Shown piece after piece: positions 12,480 through 22,297 of a DNA stretch of 64,000 nucleotides. Origin of the DNA: Viscum album (lineage: Eukaryota; Streptophyta; Magnoliopsida; Santalales; Viscaceae). The DNA lies in assembly GCA_963277665.1 (NCBI GenBank), contig OY728128.1:1861996988-1862060987 (forward strand). Reading direction: 5' to 3'. A program made the translations under genes and the position numbers. Numbering within the stretch: position 1 is the first letter of the stretch; each line of letters starts with the position of its first letter. The notes under the pieces were generated by a model. That model saw nothing but the letters and a program-made list of their open reading frames with translations. It did no database searches and had not been told where the DNA came from.

Positions 12480-12698
12480 GGCCTTCTCGTCACCCATTCC
12501 TTTGATGTATGTCTCTATGAAATGAGATGCAATAATTTTTCATAGGATAAATATTTCAATATTATTTCAAGGGGATTAAAATAATTATTTATGTTTTCAT
12601 GTTTTATGTTCTTGATTTCTAAGACCATATATTTTAAAGACCCTATGTTTTTAGAATGTAATGAAATGTTATGTAATAAAAAGACAGGAAGATATAGC

Positions 12699-12710
12699 TG
12701 GAATCAAAGT
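12699..12710 (+). other. Primer-binding site of element A (degenerate)
   Basis: TGGAATCAAAGT sits two bases after the LTR end and corresponds to TGGTATCAAAGG in D and to the initiator-Met tRNA complement TGGTATCAGAGC. Confidence 0.7.
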
Positions 12711-12950
12711 ATAGTTTAGTTATATATGGAAATTAAGATACAAAAACATTAAGAAGATCCCTATATAAATGTTTAAATATAGGAAAACAACCTGGTATTT
12801 TGGTGAAATATTATGTAAGTGGTTTCAAAGAAAATAAATCCATGTCTTGATACGAACAAGTGGATGTGGCTTGGGAACAGATGTACCTATGAGTGAAAAC
12901 ATCAACAAGGAGTTTTGGGATTGACCCGGGGTATCCTAGTACAGAACAAT
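12711..12950 (+). other. Leader of element A, first part
   Basis: The sequence is collinear with the start of the D internal region, including the phrases CCTGGTATTTTGGTGA, ATCCATGTCTTGATACGA and ACAGATGTACCTA. It stops abruptly at the insertion point of B and resumes at 35733, where GGGGGATATG continues the match. The D frame that is open here carries several stops in A. Confidence 0.75.
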
Positions 12951-12955
12951 GGTCC
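12951..12955 (+). other. Target-site duplication of element B, left copy
   Basis: GGTCC. The right copy at 35728-35732 reads GGGCC. The uninterrupted D leader has GGGCC at the same place, so GGGCC is the original target and the left copy carries one mutation. Confidence 0.75.
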
Positions 12956-13789
12956 TGTAACGTCCCATCCCATCTTACCATCAAACCAGTGGCCGGACTG
13001 GTAGGTCACATGGCCTCAAGTGCATCTCCCCGTATGTCAGAGGCTACCGACTTGCAGCGAGGGTCTCGGGAGGTGATAGAGGGGAGACTATACCTTCATG
13101 TCATAGTAAAAAAGTGGTATTATCAGAGTAAATGACATTAAATAACAGAATTAGTAATCAATTGAAAGGTAGAAAAAAAATACAGGCAATAATGATTTTA
13201 TAAAAGGCGGCAGGTTCTAGTTTACACGATACAAGGATGACGGATGATACAATGTGAAAATAAGAAACAATATAACATGATTACAATACAAAGAAAATGA
13301 ATAAAGAAAAGAAAGTAGGGCCCGACATGCAATCTCATGAACATCCCAGGCTCCCACTTGGTCCTTTTCTCATAAATCCTCTGGTGTAAATAACAGAGCA
13401 CACAACCTTGGTCCAGCAAGCAAGAAGGTCCGCTCGGGTACCCCAGTGCAATGGCGGCCCGAGTAGGGTGTGAGATATAAAAATTAGTTGTTCGGCACCA
13501 CCGGTGTTAAACCCAATCCAGAAAGTGTATAATAATTAAACAATGAGAAGGTATAGCATGATTAAATAAGCAAAACAACATAGAGTAACAACACCCATCC
13601 AGGTTTCCCTAAAGGAGACCTGACGGCTATACCAGCTTCGGCTCATTGCCTGCAAAGTGACATGATCATGTCACCATACATATATATAAAAACATTTAGA
13701 TCATAGACGGCGCAGGTTAAGAATTACTCCCACCCATTAATCGAGATTAGAGGGAACGAGGTAAGAATGCTTCCCATCCCTATAAGTAT

Positions 13790-14075
13790 ACTTGCAAGGG
13801 GTAAGAATTCCTCCCTTCCATCGCATTCATTCAACCAGCCTGGGGTATAACTGCTTCCCATCCGTCACTTTCATAATACTGGCATGGGGTATAATTGCTT
13901 CCCATCAAGACATGGAATCATCAATAGAAGTCAACTGGCAAGGGGTGAGAATGCCCCCCTTCGAGACATGTAATCACACTAGCATGGGGTATAACTGCCT
14001 CCCATCCAACCACGTATCTGTCACCCTCGTCACTCTAGCATGGGGTATAACTGCCTCCCATCTAGACACACAATC
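13790..14075 (-). repeat. Short tandem repeats in B 3' LTR (about 45-56 bp units)
   Basis: At least five units begin with GGGGTATAACTGCTTCCCATC or GGGGTGAGAATGCC on the plus strand and are joined by variable linkers such as GACATGTAATCAC. Unit length varies between about 45 and 56 bases. The same array occurs at 33480-33760 in the other LTR. Confidence 0.7.
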
Positions 14076-15604
14076 ATCACCAAGTGGAATCAGCATGTGT
14101 GCACTCACATTACATCCATGTTTATATAATACTAATTATGGAATTACCTCATAAGCATTCAAAAGTCAAATCGAAATCCCAAATAATCATACAGCCCATA
14201 TCGACGTAAATGGTTATAATCACGTCCATAAAAATATACCTAAGGTCAACCATCTCAAGTATCATTATGACATTTATACTTAATTCCACTCCACTTAAGT
14301 ATCCATTTCAAGACAATAACATAATCATCACATTTATATAAGGTACATGAGGCGACCCACTCATGTACGGTATTGGTTAACCCCCAATTCATTCTTCATT
14401 CCTTTTATATAATTTAAAAGACATATAGGGATTTACAAAGCATAAAGAGGTGCTATGGACTACCCCTCCTAGGAAAGTCCCATTCAATAGATCCATTCCA
14501 TTAACATAAGCCATGATTATTCCATTATCCTAAGGCATGGTCTTACCACCCTAATACATTTAATTCAAGTTTATCCATTTCATCCAATGAGCACAACTGT
14601 CATTCTTTAAACATTTGAAACAACTCACTGGAAACATGACATCATAAATTATCACCAAAGCACAACAATAATTTAACAGGCAAGCATAAGAATCTACTTC
14701 CTACTTTTATCTTGAAGACATCTCACCCTTGATCGAGGGGTTTTATTATTAAATCTTTAGTTTAGTGACCAAGAAACCATTTTAATATTGTCCCTGCAAT
14801 TCAAACTCTTTGCACAAAAGCATTTAATTGAAATTAAACATGCATAATTAACATACTAAAGTAGTACGGAAATAACTCACTAATACTTCACTTTAAATTA
14901 AATGTAAGGAGATGGATCCTACCTCAAGGTGGATCCATCCATCCACTCTGGATCTTGGCGCTTTTTAACTAAGGGTCGCTAATGCTTGCCCATGAGGCAT
15001 ATGTAATTTCACATATGACCTATGCCTAAAAAGTCAAGCCGCCTGAGCACCATCAAAGAAAAACCATTACAAAAGCACAACACATAGGGAAAAACATACT
15101 AGGAGCCCTTTAACAACCTAATACATTAATTAAAATATTTGAAAACCAAAAACAGGTAAAAACCATACCTAAAAAACAATCTGGAAGATTGAAATCACCG
15201 CAATCTGCCTCGCCTTCAGTGGTAGATGTCGTACAGACACCAATAAAGTCCCAAGGGACCTTCCGTGCAACCCCAGAACAAGTGGAACAAGAATGAACCC
15301 AAAATCAACCAAACCCTAAACCTAGGGAGATTTGGCCAAACCAAAAATATGGCAAGAGAAGCCATAAAATCAGCAAATAAGGGAGGTGGAAGGAGGGAGA
15401 AGACTTACCATGGATATTATATGAAGAAACACCAAAGAAAAATGGAGGAGAGGAGGTTCGACCGAGGGAGGGTTCACGTGAGGCTAAGGCGCCATGGGAG
15501 GAGGGGGTGTGTTGCATGTTCTGCCAAGAAGAAGGTGAGGGAGTATCAATTAGTTTAGGTTTTATTTTTAAAATCATAATACTTATTTTAAAGACCCAAA
15601 ACAT

Positions 15605-15815
15605 GGCACAACGCACAGCTTGTGCCGCACGGTTTGGCAAACCGTGCACCAACCTTGCGTCCCCCATTGGATACCCATGCCACCCCGCACGGGCTGGCCG
15701 AACAGTTTGGGGAAACTATGCGCAGGCTGTGTGGACTCCTCTGTCTCGCTGATTTAAGCTGCATGGTTTGGGCCGCACGGTTTGGGAAGCCATGTGCCAA
15801 CCATGCAGCTTCTGT
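15605..15815. repeat. GC-rich palindrome cluster in B 3' LTR
   Basis: GCACGGTTT, GGC, AAACCGTGC at 15627-15647 forms a perfect 9-bp stem with a 3-base loop. Variants of the (G)CACGGTTTGGG motif recur several times over the next 170 bases, in both orientations. The GC content is strikingly above the surroundings. On the minus strand it lies near the start of the LTR, where promoter and regulatory sequence would be expected. Confidence 0.7.
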
Positions 15816-16039
15816 TTTTCTCTAAAAACAATCCTCCTTTAGGTACGACACACCCGAAACACCTCGAGACACGTGGCAAACTTCTCAGGCCTTCGCCCAA
15901 CCCCAAAAAACATTGAAAAGAAGGGTTCAATCCATCAGAAGTTGGTTCTGAAGCCCAGTCTTAACTTCGACTGGTTCAGCAATTGAAAAAGTTAGGATTC
16001 CTTCACTTTTTATCCCAGTTCAAAATGTGGGTCACTACA

Positions 16040-17213
16040 ACCTTCGCACCATAGAACTTCTCATCCTCAAGAATCATTCGGAATCAACGAACACCTCACT
16101 CGACATACAGGGGTCTTGAAGCTGCGTTGAAATGATTGCATTACATTTCCAAACATCCTACGCCCCAACAGAAATCCACTTAAGCACATGGTACATAAGC
16201 CATCAACACCCTAGCCATCGCTCATTTTCCAACCGAAACACCCAGAAGACTCTTAGCCGAGCCCGTCATACCAAAGACACCATCTCACCATCGTCTCATC
16301 AAGAAACTAATCAAAGGTACCTACCACCTTAAATTTTAACGTTAAGTGGTCAAAACTCAAAATACAGCTCCACCACCTTTTAAAATGTCATTCAAATGCA
16401 CACTCTAAGTGTTCCAATGACGAAACTAGCCTGATTTTGAAATGATCTAACAGTTGATTTCTCCATCGACCTCGAGGCCCAAGTCGAAAAGAGTCAAGCC
16501 ACCCCGGATGACTATTCACGAAGACGCACGACTTAGATGGCCGATGTTTTATAAGCTTAACCATGATGACATTTTACGAGACATCACACATTTCCCATGA
16601 CTATGTTCACCGAAGCCCATACCCAACTTCAGGTGACTTCTATAAGATCAAAACACGAAGTTAACCACGCATCCCACATGCAACGCCAAAATTGAACAAC
16701 CAAAAGAGCTCAACAGATTTTAAAAACATGAGCGTGGTGTAAGACCAATGCTCTCTTAGTGCATCTAGGACGAAAACAAGATAGGGGGCATCCTCATCAC
16801 ATAACAGAGTACACTAAGAAGATTTTAGAAGGATTCGAGTTAGTCATACCCAAAAACTGGAAAGTATAACAATCAAACCACCCCTGGTCGACTCTAAAGA
16901 AGAAACTTAGCTTCACCTGCAGACACAATAAGATTTTCTAAACCGATCACAATGCTTATTTCTTGCACAAGGAATTATGTGATCATTCACGATTTACCAT
17001 CGATGTCCTCCACGACCAACGATATTTCTTAAAAGGGGATGAATACACCACCAACCAGATCAAAGTCCTTCATGATGTTTTCCTTCTACCCGAAAGAACA
17101 TGCTTCACTAAACTACCACGATGCATACCACCTTAGAAGCATTAGTGTCACCAAAAGAATAAAAGACCATCTTCTCATAAGAGAACTAGTTCATAATGAT
17201 TAAATGGACGTGT
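16040..17213 (-). other. Element B internal region, distal part
   Basis: The sequence next to the LTR on the minus strand ends GCGAAGGT before TGTAGTGACCC, a weak polypurine tract. It is more GC-rich than the surrounding elements. No gag, protease, RT or integrase motif could be recognised on either strand. A plus-strand frame around 16720-17120 is fairly open but resembles no family I know. Confidence 0.6.
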
Positions 17214-17218
17214 GTCAC
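17214..17218 (+). other. Target-site duplication of array D, left copy
   Basis: GTCAC precedes TGTAACGACCCG. An identical GTCAC at 30795-30799 follows the third LTR. No such duplication flanks the middle LTR. Confidence 0.85.
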
Positions 17219-17447
17219 TGTAACGACCCGAAATTTTTTTAAATAAATTTTGTTTCCTAATTTTATGGGTTATTGTTATACTCAACAAAAATGTTTTATT
17301 TGATAAACATGATTATAATTAAAATGAGATCAGTGGGTTTTGACTATTATATAACCATCGGTCAATATGACCGATGTGAACAAAATGTTTTGATTATTGT
17401 CTCTAAATATAAGTAATCTTGGTTAATTATTATAGAAAGAAGATTCG

Positions 17448-17717
17448 ATGGCCTCACCTAGTAGTCTTGGACCGATCGAAGCCCATCTAACAGAGCTTGG
17501 GAAGGAGGTAGCACCACTGGGCTTTGCTCTGGATCAAATCCATGCCGAACTTCATCATGTGAAGCTGGAACGGAATCGCCTTCGTGAGAAGTTCAAACTA
17601 ATAGAAATTACTACTCGGGCAATGTTGACTGAGCCGCCCCAAGCTTCTATCACCCTAGCACACCTTACTCTTAGGTCCTATGCTGGTATTATAAGGGGTT
17701 ATGTAACGAGACCGTAA
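17448..17717 (+). CDS. LTR micro-ORF protein, 89 aa, unknown function
   Basis: The open frame runs from ATG to TAA. The predicted protein is hydrophilic and largely helical. A Leu-rich stretch (residues about 14-52, ELGKEVAPLGFALDQI then ELHHVKLERNRLREK) could form a coiled coil, followed by a conserved KFKLIEITTRAML and a C-terminal IITLAHLTLR-like and GIIRGYVTRP segment. No signal peptide, membrane span or known domain was recognised. It is repeated in all D LTRs and, broken, in both A LTRs with the same length and no net indels. A TATA-like box lies about 40 bases upstream and AATAAA 25 bases downstream, so a short independent transcript is possible. Expression is not shown. It could also be a relic of a captured host exon. 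Confidence 0.5.
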   Translation: MASPSSLGPIEAHLTELGKEVAPLGFALDQIHAELHHVKLERNRLREKFKLIEITTRAMLTEPPQASITLAHLTLRSYAGIIRGYVTRP

Positions 17718-17741
17718 CTACCTTGTGTAATCCTTGTTTTA

Positions 17742-17747
17742 AATAAA
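17742..17747 (+). terminator. Poly(A) signal after the LTR micro-ORF (LTR1)
   Basis: AATAAA lies 25 bases after the micro-ORF stop. It is conserved at the same spacing in the other D LTRs and in both A LTRs (10573, 53983). It could end a micro-ORF transcript or the genomic RNA. Confidence 0.45.
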
Positions 17748-18662
17748 AATTGGGATTTCTTCTTATGATGAAGTTTATGAATTTTGAAATGACCGGATAA
17801 ATATAGTATGCATATTTTTGATTAATTTTAGAAAAAGGATATTTTAAATATGTTTATGTAAACCCTAAATAATTAAAAATGTGTAATGATTTTCAAAAAA
17901 TGGTCTTCTGCAATTATGTTCAGTACTAAATTTAGAGTCTAATAAGATCAACTTGATTTTTGATGAATAGTAAATTATGAATAGTGATTTTATGATAAGG
18001 ATTAGTAATATGACCAAATGGATTAGTAATCTCACTTAAAGAAAGTTTTAAAATAATCTAGACACCTTGATTAAGTAATGTGATTCAATAAAATAGTTAA
18101 ATAACGGTTTCATTAATTATTATTCAAGTATTAGTTTTTTCGGGTGAATAGTGTTTTTTAATTAAAAATTTAATTAAAAATAATTAGAAAATTATTTTTA
18201 TAAAAATGACTTTATTTTTGAACTCAGAGCATCGATATTATGTTATGGTAATTTTTGGGGTTTTTCAGAAAAAAATGAATTTTCGATGAATAGTGTTTTC
18301 ATTTAAAAATTAAATTAAAAATATTTAGAAAATTATTTTTTATAAAATGGATTTCATTTTTGAAATCAGAGCATTGATATTTGGTTAATGTGAAATTTTG
18401 GGATTTTTCTGAGAAAGTTGAATTTTCAGTGAATAGTAAAAACACAGTTTTAGGGTTTCGGTATGTTTAATGACATCATACCGGTGTCATGATGATGTCA
18501 TGAGATCATTTGAGGGTTGTCCGGCAAAGGGTGATGAATTATTGTTTTGGGGGCCCCATGTGGCCTAACTCCATGATAAATGACAATGGAGAGCACATGG
18601 GTTTGAGAAAAGCACATGTGAGGTGTCCCTTGGCCATTAATGCCTTGTCCCCTCACTTTCCA

Positions 18663-18670
18663 TATAAATA
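18663..18670 (+). promoter_or_regulatory. Strong TATA box in D LTR1
   Basis: TATAAATA is followed by a CT-rich initiator-like stretch (CTCATCCATTCGACTCCCC). It is repeated at 23742 in LTR2 and 28825 in LTR3 and conserved in A. It probably drives the leader that leads to the PBS. Confidence 0.6.
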
Positions 18671-18809
18671 CCAAGCCCTCCTCTCATCCATTCGACTCCC
18701 CACTCATTCCCAATGAATTTCTGGTCTCATTACCTCCCAAGGAGTCCTCCCAAGTTTCCCCCAAGCCCTCAAGGTCCCAACCATTGAGGTTTAAGAGTTA
18801 CATTTTAAG

Positions 18810-20454
18810 GTAAGGGATCTGACCTCTCTCTTTCTTTTCAAGTAATCTCTTTTATGTCTTTTCTTTTATACTCCATGTTCTTATGTTGGAGGATGTTCTT
18901 TTATATTCATCCTACTGACTATTTCATGTTAATATGATGAGATATCCCCCCCTTGCTCTCATCAATTCGTTTTAAGAATGTTTAAGTGGCGCCGTTAGGC
19001 TGCCGAATTTTTAAGGGATTCTTTCACCTTCCTCGTTTTCAAGTTCTATTTTCAATCAAGTCTTTCATGTTCCTTTTTATTATGTTGGGGTATGATCTCT
19101 AAATTATCATACTGATATTTTATGATCATATTATGAGAGACCCCATTTGATCACTTCAATTCAGTATTTTGAAGTTTTAAGTGGCGCCGTTAGGCTGCCG
19201 AATTTTTAAGTGGTTCTTCACCCTTCTCGTTTTGAAGTTCTACTTTCATGTCAATTATTTCAAGTTCCTTTTTGTTATATTGGGGTATGATCTCTATATA
19301 TATCATACTGGACTCTTATGTTCATATGATGAGAGACCCCATTTGATCTCTCCAATTCAGTATTTTGATGTTTTAAGTGGCGCCGTTAGGCTGCCGAATT
19401 TTTAAGTGGTTCTTCACCCTTCTCGTTTTGAAGTTCTACTTTCATGTCAATTCTTTCAAGTTCCTTTTTTTTATGTTGGGGAATTATCTCTATATATATA
19501 ATACTGAACTCTTATGTTCACATGATGAGAGATCCTATTTGATCTTTTCAAATAATTTTTGTTGATGTTTAAGTAACGCCGTTAGGCTGCCGAACTTTCA
19601 TAAGAGAAATCTAATTTTTTTTCTTCCTTCCATGTTTTTCATTTCAAATGGTATGTCCTTGAAATTTCATTACCATGATAATGTATCCTTCTTATTCTTT
19701 CCATGTACTATTTTATGGGTCATTTATGAATGTTTGACCCATTTTACCTCTCTTTTAATGTCTTCTAAAACCTCGGAACATTGCCGTTATGCTGCAGAAT
19801 TTCTGTCTCAAAATGTCTATCTCTTTCTCTAAAGTCCTTTTATTTTATTAAGTTAATAATCAAAGCTCTTTCTTCTAAAGGGGTATTCACATATATACCA
19901 AAATGTTCTATTTTAAATTCTGGGATTTACATACATGAGACCCACCTTCGTTTTCTGTGGGTTTTAAAGTGATATAAAGATCATGTCTTTAAAGCAGTTT
20001 TTAAAAAGTTATGATTATGAAATGAAACCCATTTCCTTTATGCTATATGGGTTATTTATGAAATGTTTGATGATGATATATGTGGCTCACTTGATAATAA
20101 AGGCAAATTTAAGGGTGCACTCTGATAGAGCTCCAATGCATTGGGTAATGATGTAACCACTAGAGATTACAATTTTCACGATACCTTGGTGAATAACCCT
20201 GGTAATTTTAAAATGACACCTTGGGGATGGACCTTGGTGATATGTTCATGATTTTCTATGTTAAATGATGTAGCCACATCTTCAAGTTATGAAAATGTTT
20301 TATTTTTATTATGATATGCCTCATGATTTCATTTTCATGCATTAAAGTTCTTTTCATGACTTTATTGATGTATCTCAAGTTCATATGTAAAATGTTTCAC
20401 TTGTTTCCCTTGCTGGGCCTTCTTCTCACCCTTCCTTTTGATGTATGTCCCCAG
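18810..20454 (+). other. Candidate leader intron in D LTR1
   Basis: AAG followed by GTAAGG at 18810 is a near-perfect plant donor. TATGTCCCCAG ends at 20454 and is followed by GTT. The acceptor position used by element A reads TTGCTG here (about 20415), so the AG is lost there and a site about 40 bases further would be needed. Removal would delete all four 196-bp modules. LTR3 keeps the donor (28972), while LTR2 has GTTAGG (23889). Consensus evidence only. Confidence 0.35.
18984..19800 (+). repeat. 196-bp tandem module, four copies plus one diverged, in D LTR1
   Basis: Copies start AAGTGGCGCCGTTAGGCTGC at 18984, 19179 and 19375, then AAGTAACGCCGTTAGGC at 19571. A fifth diverged copy reads CCGTTATGCTGCAGAAT at about 19784. 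Spacings are 195, 196, 196 and about 205. Element A's LTR has only the outermost pair (one TTAGGCTGCC and one TTATGCTGCAG copy), so three units were added in the D lineage. Equivalent arrays lie at about 24066-24880 and 29148-29960. Confidence 0.85.
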
Positions 20455-20636
20455 GTTATGAGATGCAGTAATGAGCCTAGGGTGAACATGAGGAGAATCC
20501 TTTCAAGTGTTTAAGAAGAATGTTTTTTTTGTTTCATGTTTTATGTTCCTTGTTTCCAAGACACTAAACCTTAAAGATCCTCAGTTCCGTGTAATGGAAT
20601 GAAAAGTTATGTTATAAAAAGACGGGATGCTATAGT

Positions 20637-20648
20637 TGGTATCAAAGG
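20637..20648 (+). other. Primer-binding site, D internal 1
   Basis: TGGTATCAAAGG follows the LTR end TATA after GT. It is complementary to the 3' end of plant initiator methionine tRNA with changes at the distal positions. The second copy is at 25719-25730. Confidence 0.85.
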
Positions 20649-20759
20649 ATGGTTTAGTTATTTGTGGAAATTAGGATATGAAAACTCTAGGAGGAACCCT
20701 ATAGAAAAGTTTAATATAGGAAATCTTCCTGGTATTTTGGTGAGTATTGAGTAAGGGGT

Positions 20760-20940
20760 TGCCAAGAAAATACATCCCTGTCTGGATACGAGCAGGTAGA
20801 GGTGGCTCTGGCACAGATGTACATAGGGGTAAAACCCGAAAACACCGCTTTGAGCTAGACTCGAAAAGGAACTGGTACACGACAACGGGCCTTGCTGCAC
20901 TCTTGGTTACGACACCCTCGGGGGATATGCTTTGGTAAAT
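20760..20940 (+). other. Conserved leader block, D internal 1
   Basis: The block between PBS and gag position is recognisable in A (split at 12950/35733), in C (reverse strand, about 45706-45890) and in both D internals. It contains a frame of about 55 codons (VWIRAGRGGSG ... LVTT ... GDML) that is open in C and D. Differences between C and D are mostly amino-acid changing, so conservation looks to be at RNA level. A packaging, dimerisation or leader-folding role would fit. The function is inferred. Confidence 0.55.
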
Positions 20941-22284
20941 TCATAATCTTGGTATGAACCATTGTTAAAGGAACAAAGATAAAATAAAATAAAGGTTCAC
21001 ATAAGAATATATGATCATTAATAACCTAGATGGGAACCTAGGAGATCACAAGTTAGGGTATACCTTTCATATACAAGTTATCCTTATATGCTTTCGGTTC
21101 CTTTTCATGATTATTAGCTAAGTACATAAGCCCCTAAATATGCTTTCTGTTCATAGTTAATGGTGGGAAATGGAAGAACATGTTCCGACAACCAATGTGA
21201 TAGGAAATGCGACGATTTTCGTATTAATATGACAGGGATGATTAGGGGATTAAAAAATGATTATTATTTTGGAAGACGTTCATTATTTTGGGAACCATAT
21301 TTGATCGAGGTAAATAGATTACTACGGTATTTTCATTGAGGAGTAAGGTTGACTTATATTTTGAAGAATCGATGAATTTAAGGTGAACTTATAGTAATTT
21401 AGGTTACTTATGGGAATGACTAACCTATCTTGGGTAAAATATGTTTATGTTAGCTACTTTTTTTTATAAGATGTTAGGAGTGGTTGATGTTGTCTGGAGA
21501 TGAACAATGAAGTTGTTTTGGAAGACTATGTTATCAAATCCTTATTGTATTTGGGTTTCAATCTTAGTTTGGTTTGTTTTGAGGAATTTTAAGGACCGTT
21601 ATTTATGGAATGGTCTATGATGAACTTTTGGTAGTACCGTGGAACTTTGATTATTTAAAAGTAGTTTCCATTCCTATGGGATTCTTTCTTTTAGAAGAGT
21701 TGTTTTACCTTAACCTTTCTGTTTTTGGGATAATGTTTAAAGATAGAAGATATAGATAGTTAATCTTTTGTGGATTATGTGATTCTATAGAAGACGATTC
21801 TTGTGCTTTTATGAGACCAAGTGTTTTTGAATTCTCATCATTTGGAGAAAAGATTAGTGTTGGTAGGGACTTGTTAAAGGATGAAACTCTACATGAAGGA
21901 AGGTATATTTTCTTATGTTTTTGTTCTATGTAGTAAATGAAATCCTCAAAAGTATGAAAAGAAATGTAAAACAAAAATGTTGTTGGTTTACGTTTCCTAC
22001 TAGGTAATCAAATACCGTTTACACACATCATAAGTTTGGGATTTTCTCATGGTTAACTTTCTCCTAATCATGTTCTCTATCACTCTCCCTCAGAACTTGA
22101 CCCTTTGTTTTCTCCTCCATGTCCATGTTTTCCAACATGGAACCCTAGTGTGGCTTAACTCGGGTGACCTTTGTACTTCCCTTTGTTTATTTTAAAGTAA
22201 TAGTTTTACTGACTCCTTTTCCGATGTGGGACTTTCAATGAAATTTCAAAACCCAATTTTAAAATTGCGAGGGCGCAATTTCTT

Positions 22285-22297
22285 AAGGGGGGAAGAT
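22285..22297 (+). other. Polypurine tract, D internal 1
   Basis: AAGGGGGGAAGAT directly precedes LTR2. The second copy lies at 27367-27379 before LTR3. It is the expected primer site for plus-strand DNA synthesis. Confidence 0.85.

Larger units (their letters stand above)
10042..12696 (+). repeat. 5' LTR of element A
   Basis: It begins AGTAACGACCCG (TGTAACGACCCG in the related D LTRs) and ends GATATA just before the PBS. It carries in order a TATA box (10236), the micro-ORF (10278-10547), an AATAAA (10573), a second TATA box (11350), donor-like and acceptor-like splice sites (11498, 12479), and one copy of the TTAGGCTGCC module (about 11680) followed by the TTATGCTGCAGAAT module (about 11885). 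The length equals the 3' LTR exactly. Confidence 0.85.
12956..16039 (-). repeat. 3' LTR of element B (left copy)
   Basis: It runs from TGTAACGTCCC to GTCACTACA on the plus strand. It contains a cluster of GGGGTATAACTGC repeats (13790-14075) and a GC-rich palindrome cluster (15605-15815), both matched in the right copy. A sequence reading CATGGTAAGTC on the minus strand (about 15400-15411) is kept in both copies and could act as a splice donor. Confidence 0.85.
17219..20634 (+). repeat. LTR1 of array D
   Basis: It begins TGTAACGACCCGAAATT and ends GGGATGCTATA. In order it carries a weak TATA-like box (17404), the micro-ORF (17448-17717), AATAAA (17742), GAATAGTG-type repeats in an AT-rich stretch, a strong TATA box (18663), a splice donor (18810), four copies of a 196-bp module (from about 18984) and an acceptor-like CCAG (20454). 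Confidence 0.92.
20635..22297 (+). other. Internal region 1 of array D (non-coding)
   Basis: It starts with the PBS TGGTATCAAAGG at 20637-20648, continues with the shared leader block (about 20760-20940), and ends with the polypurine tract AAGGGGGGAAGAT at 22285-22297. No frame resembles gag or pol. A CGATGTGGGACTTTCAATG phrase near 22225 is of a kind often seen in plant repeats. The segment between about 21000 and 22200 has no counterpart recognised in A. Confidence 0.85.

Noticed and set aside
10042..12696. A solo LTR at 10-12.7 kb
   Set aside because: It is followed by a PBS and leader that resume beyond insertion B, and a matching LTR of identical length ends at 56108, so it is a full 5' LTR.
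15265..15825. Overlapping open frames and GC-rich content suggesting a host gene or CpG island
   Set aside because: The segment lies inside the B LTR and recurs at 35014-35660. Openness follows from high GC content and repeated palindromes; no domain is recognisable.
19181..19565. Serial open frames beginning in each 196-bp module of D (also at 24264 and 29343)
   Set aside because: They start at GTG codons of the repeat core, end inside the next module and repeat only because the DNA repeats. No ATG and no known domain.
20658..20900. Minus-strand open frames in D internals (also 25740-25982, 21705-21974, 26787-27056)
   Set aside because: Shadows of the leader block or AT-rich sequence; no domain and no conservation independent of the DNA repeat.
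20747..20938. Leader frame in D (and C) as a protein-coding gene
   Set aside because: Open in C and D, but most C-D differences are replacements, it has no ATG at a suitable place, and A has stops. RNA-level conservation explains it better.
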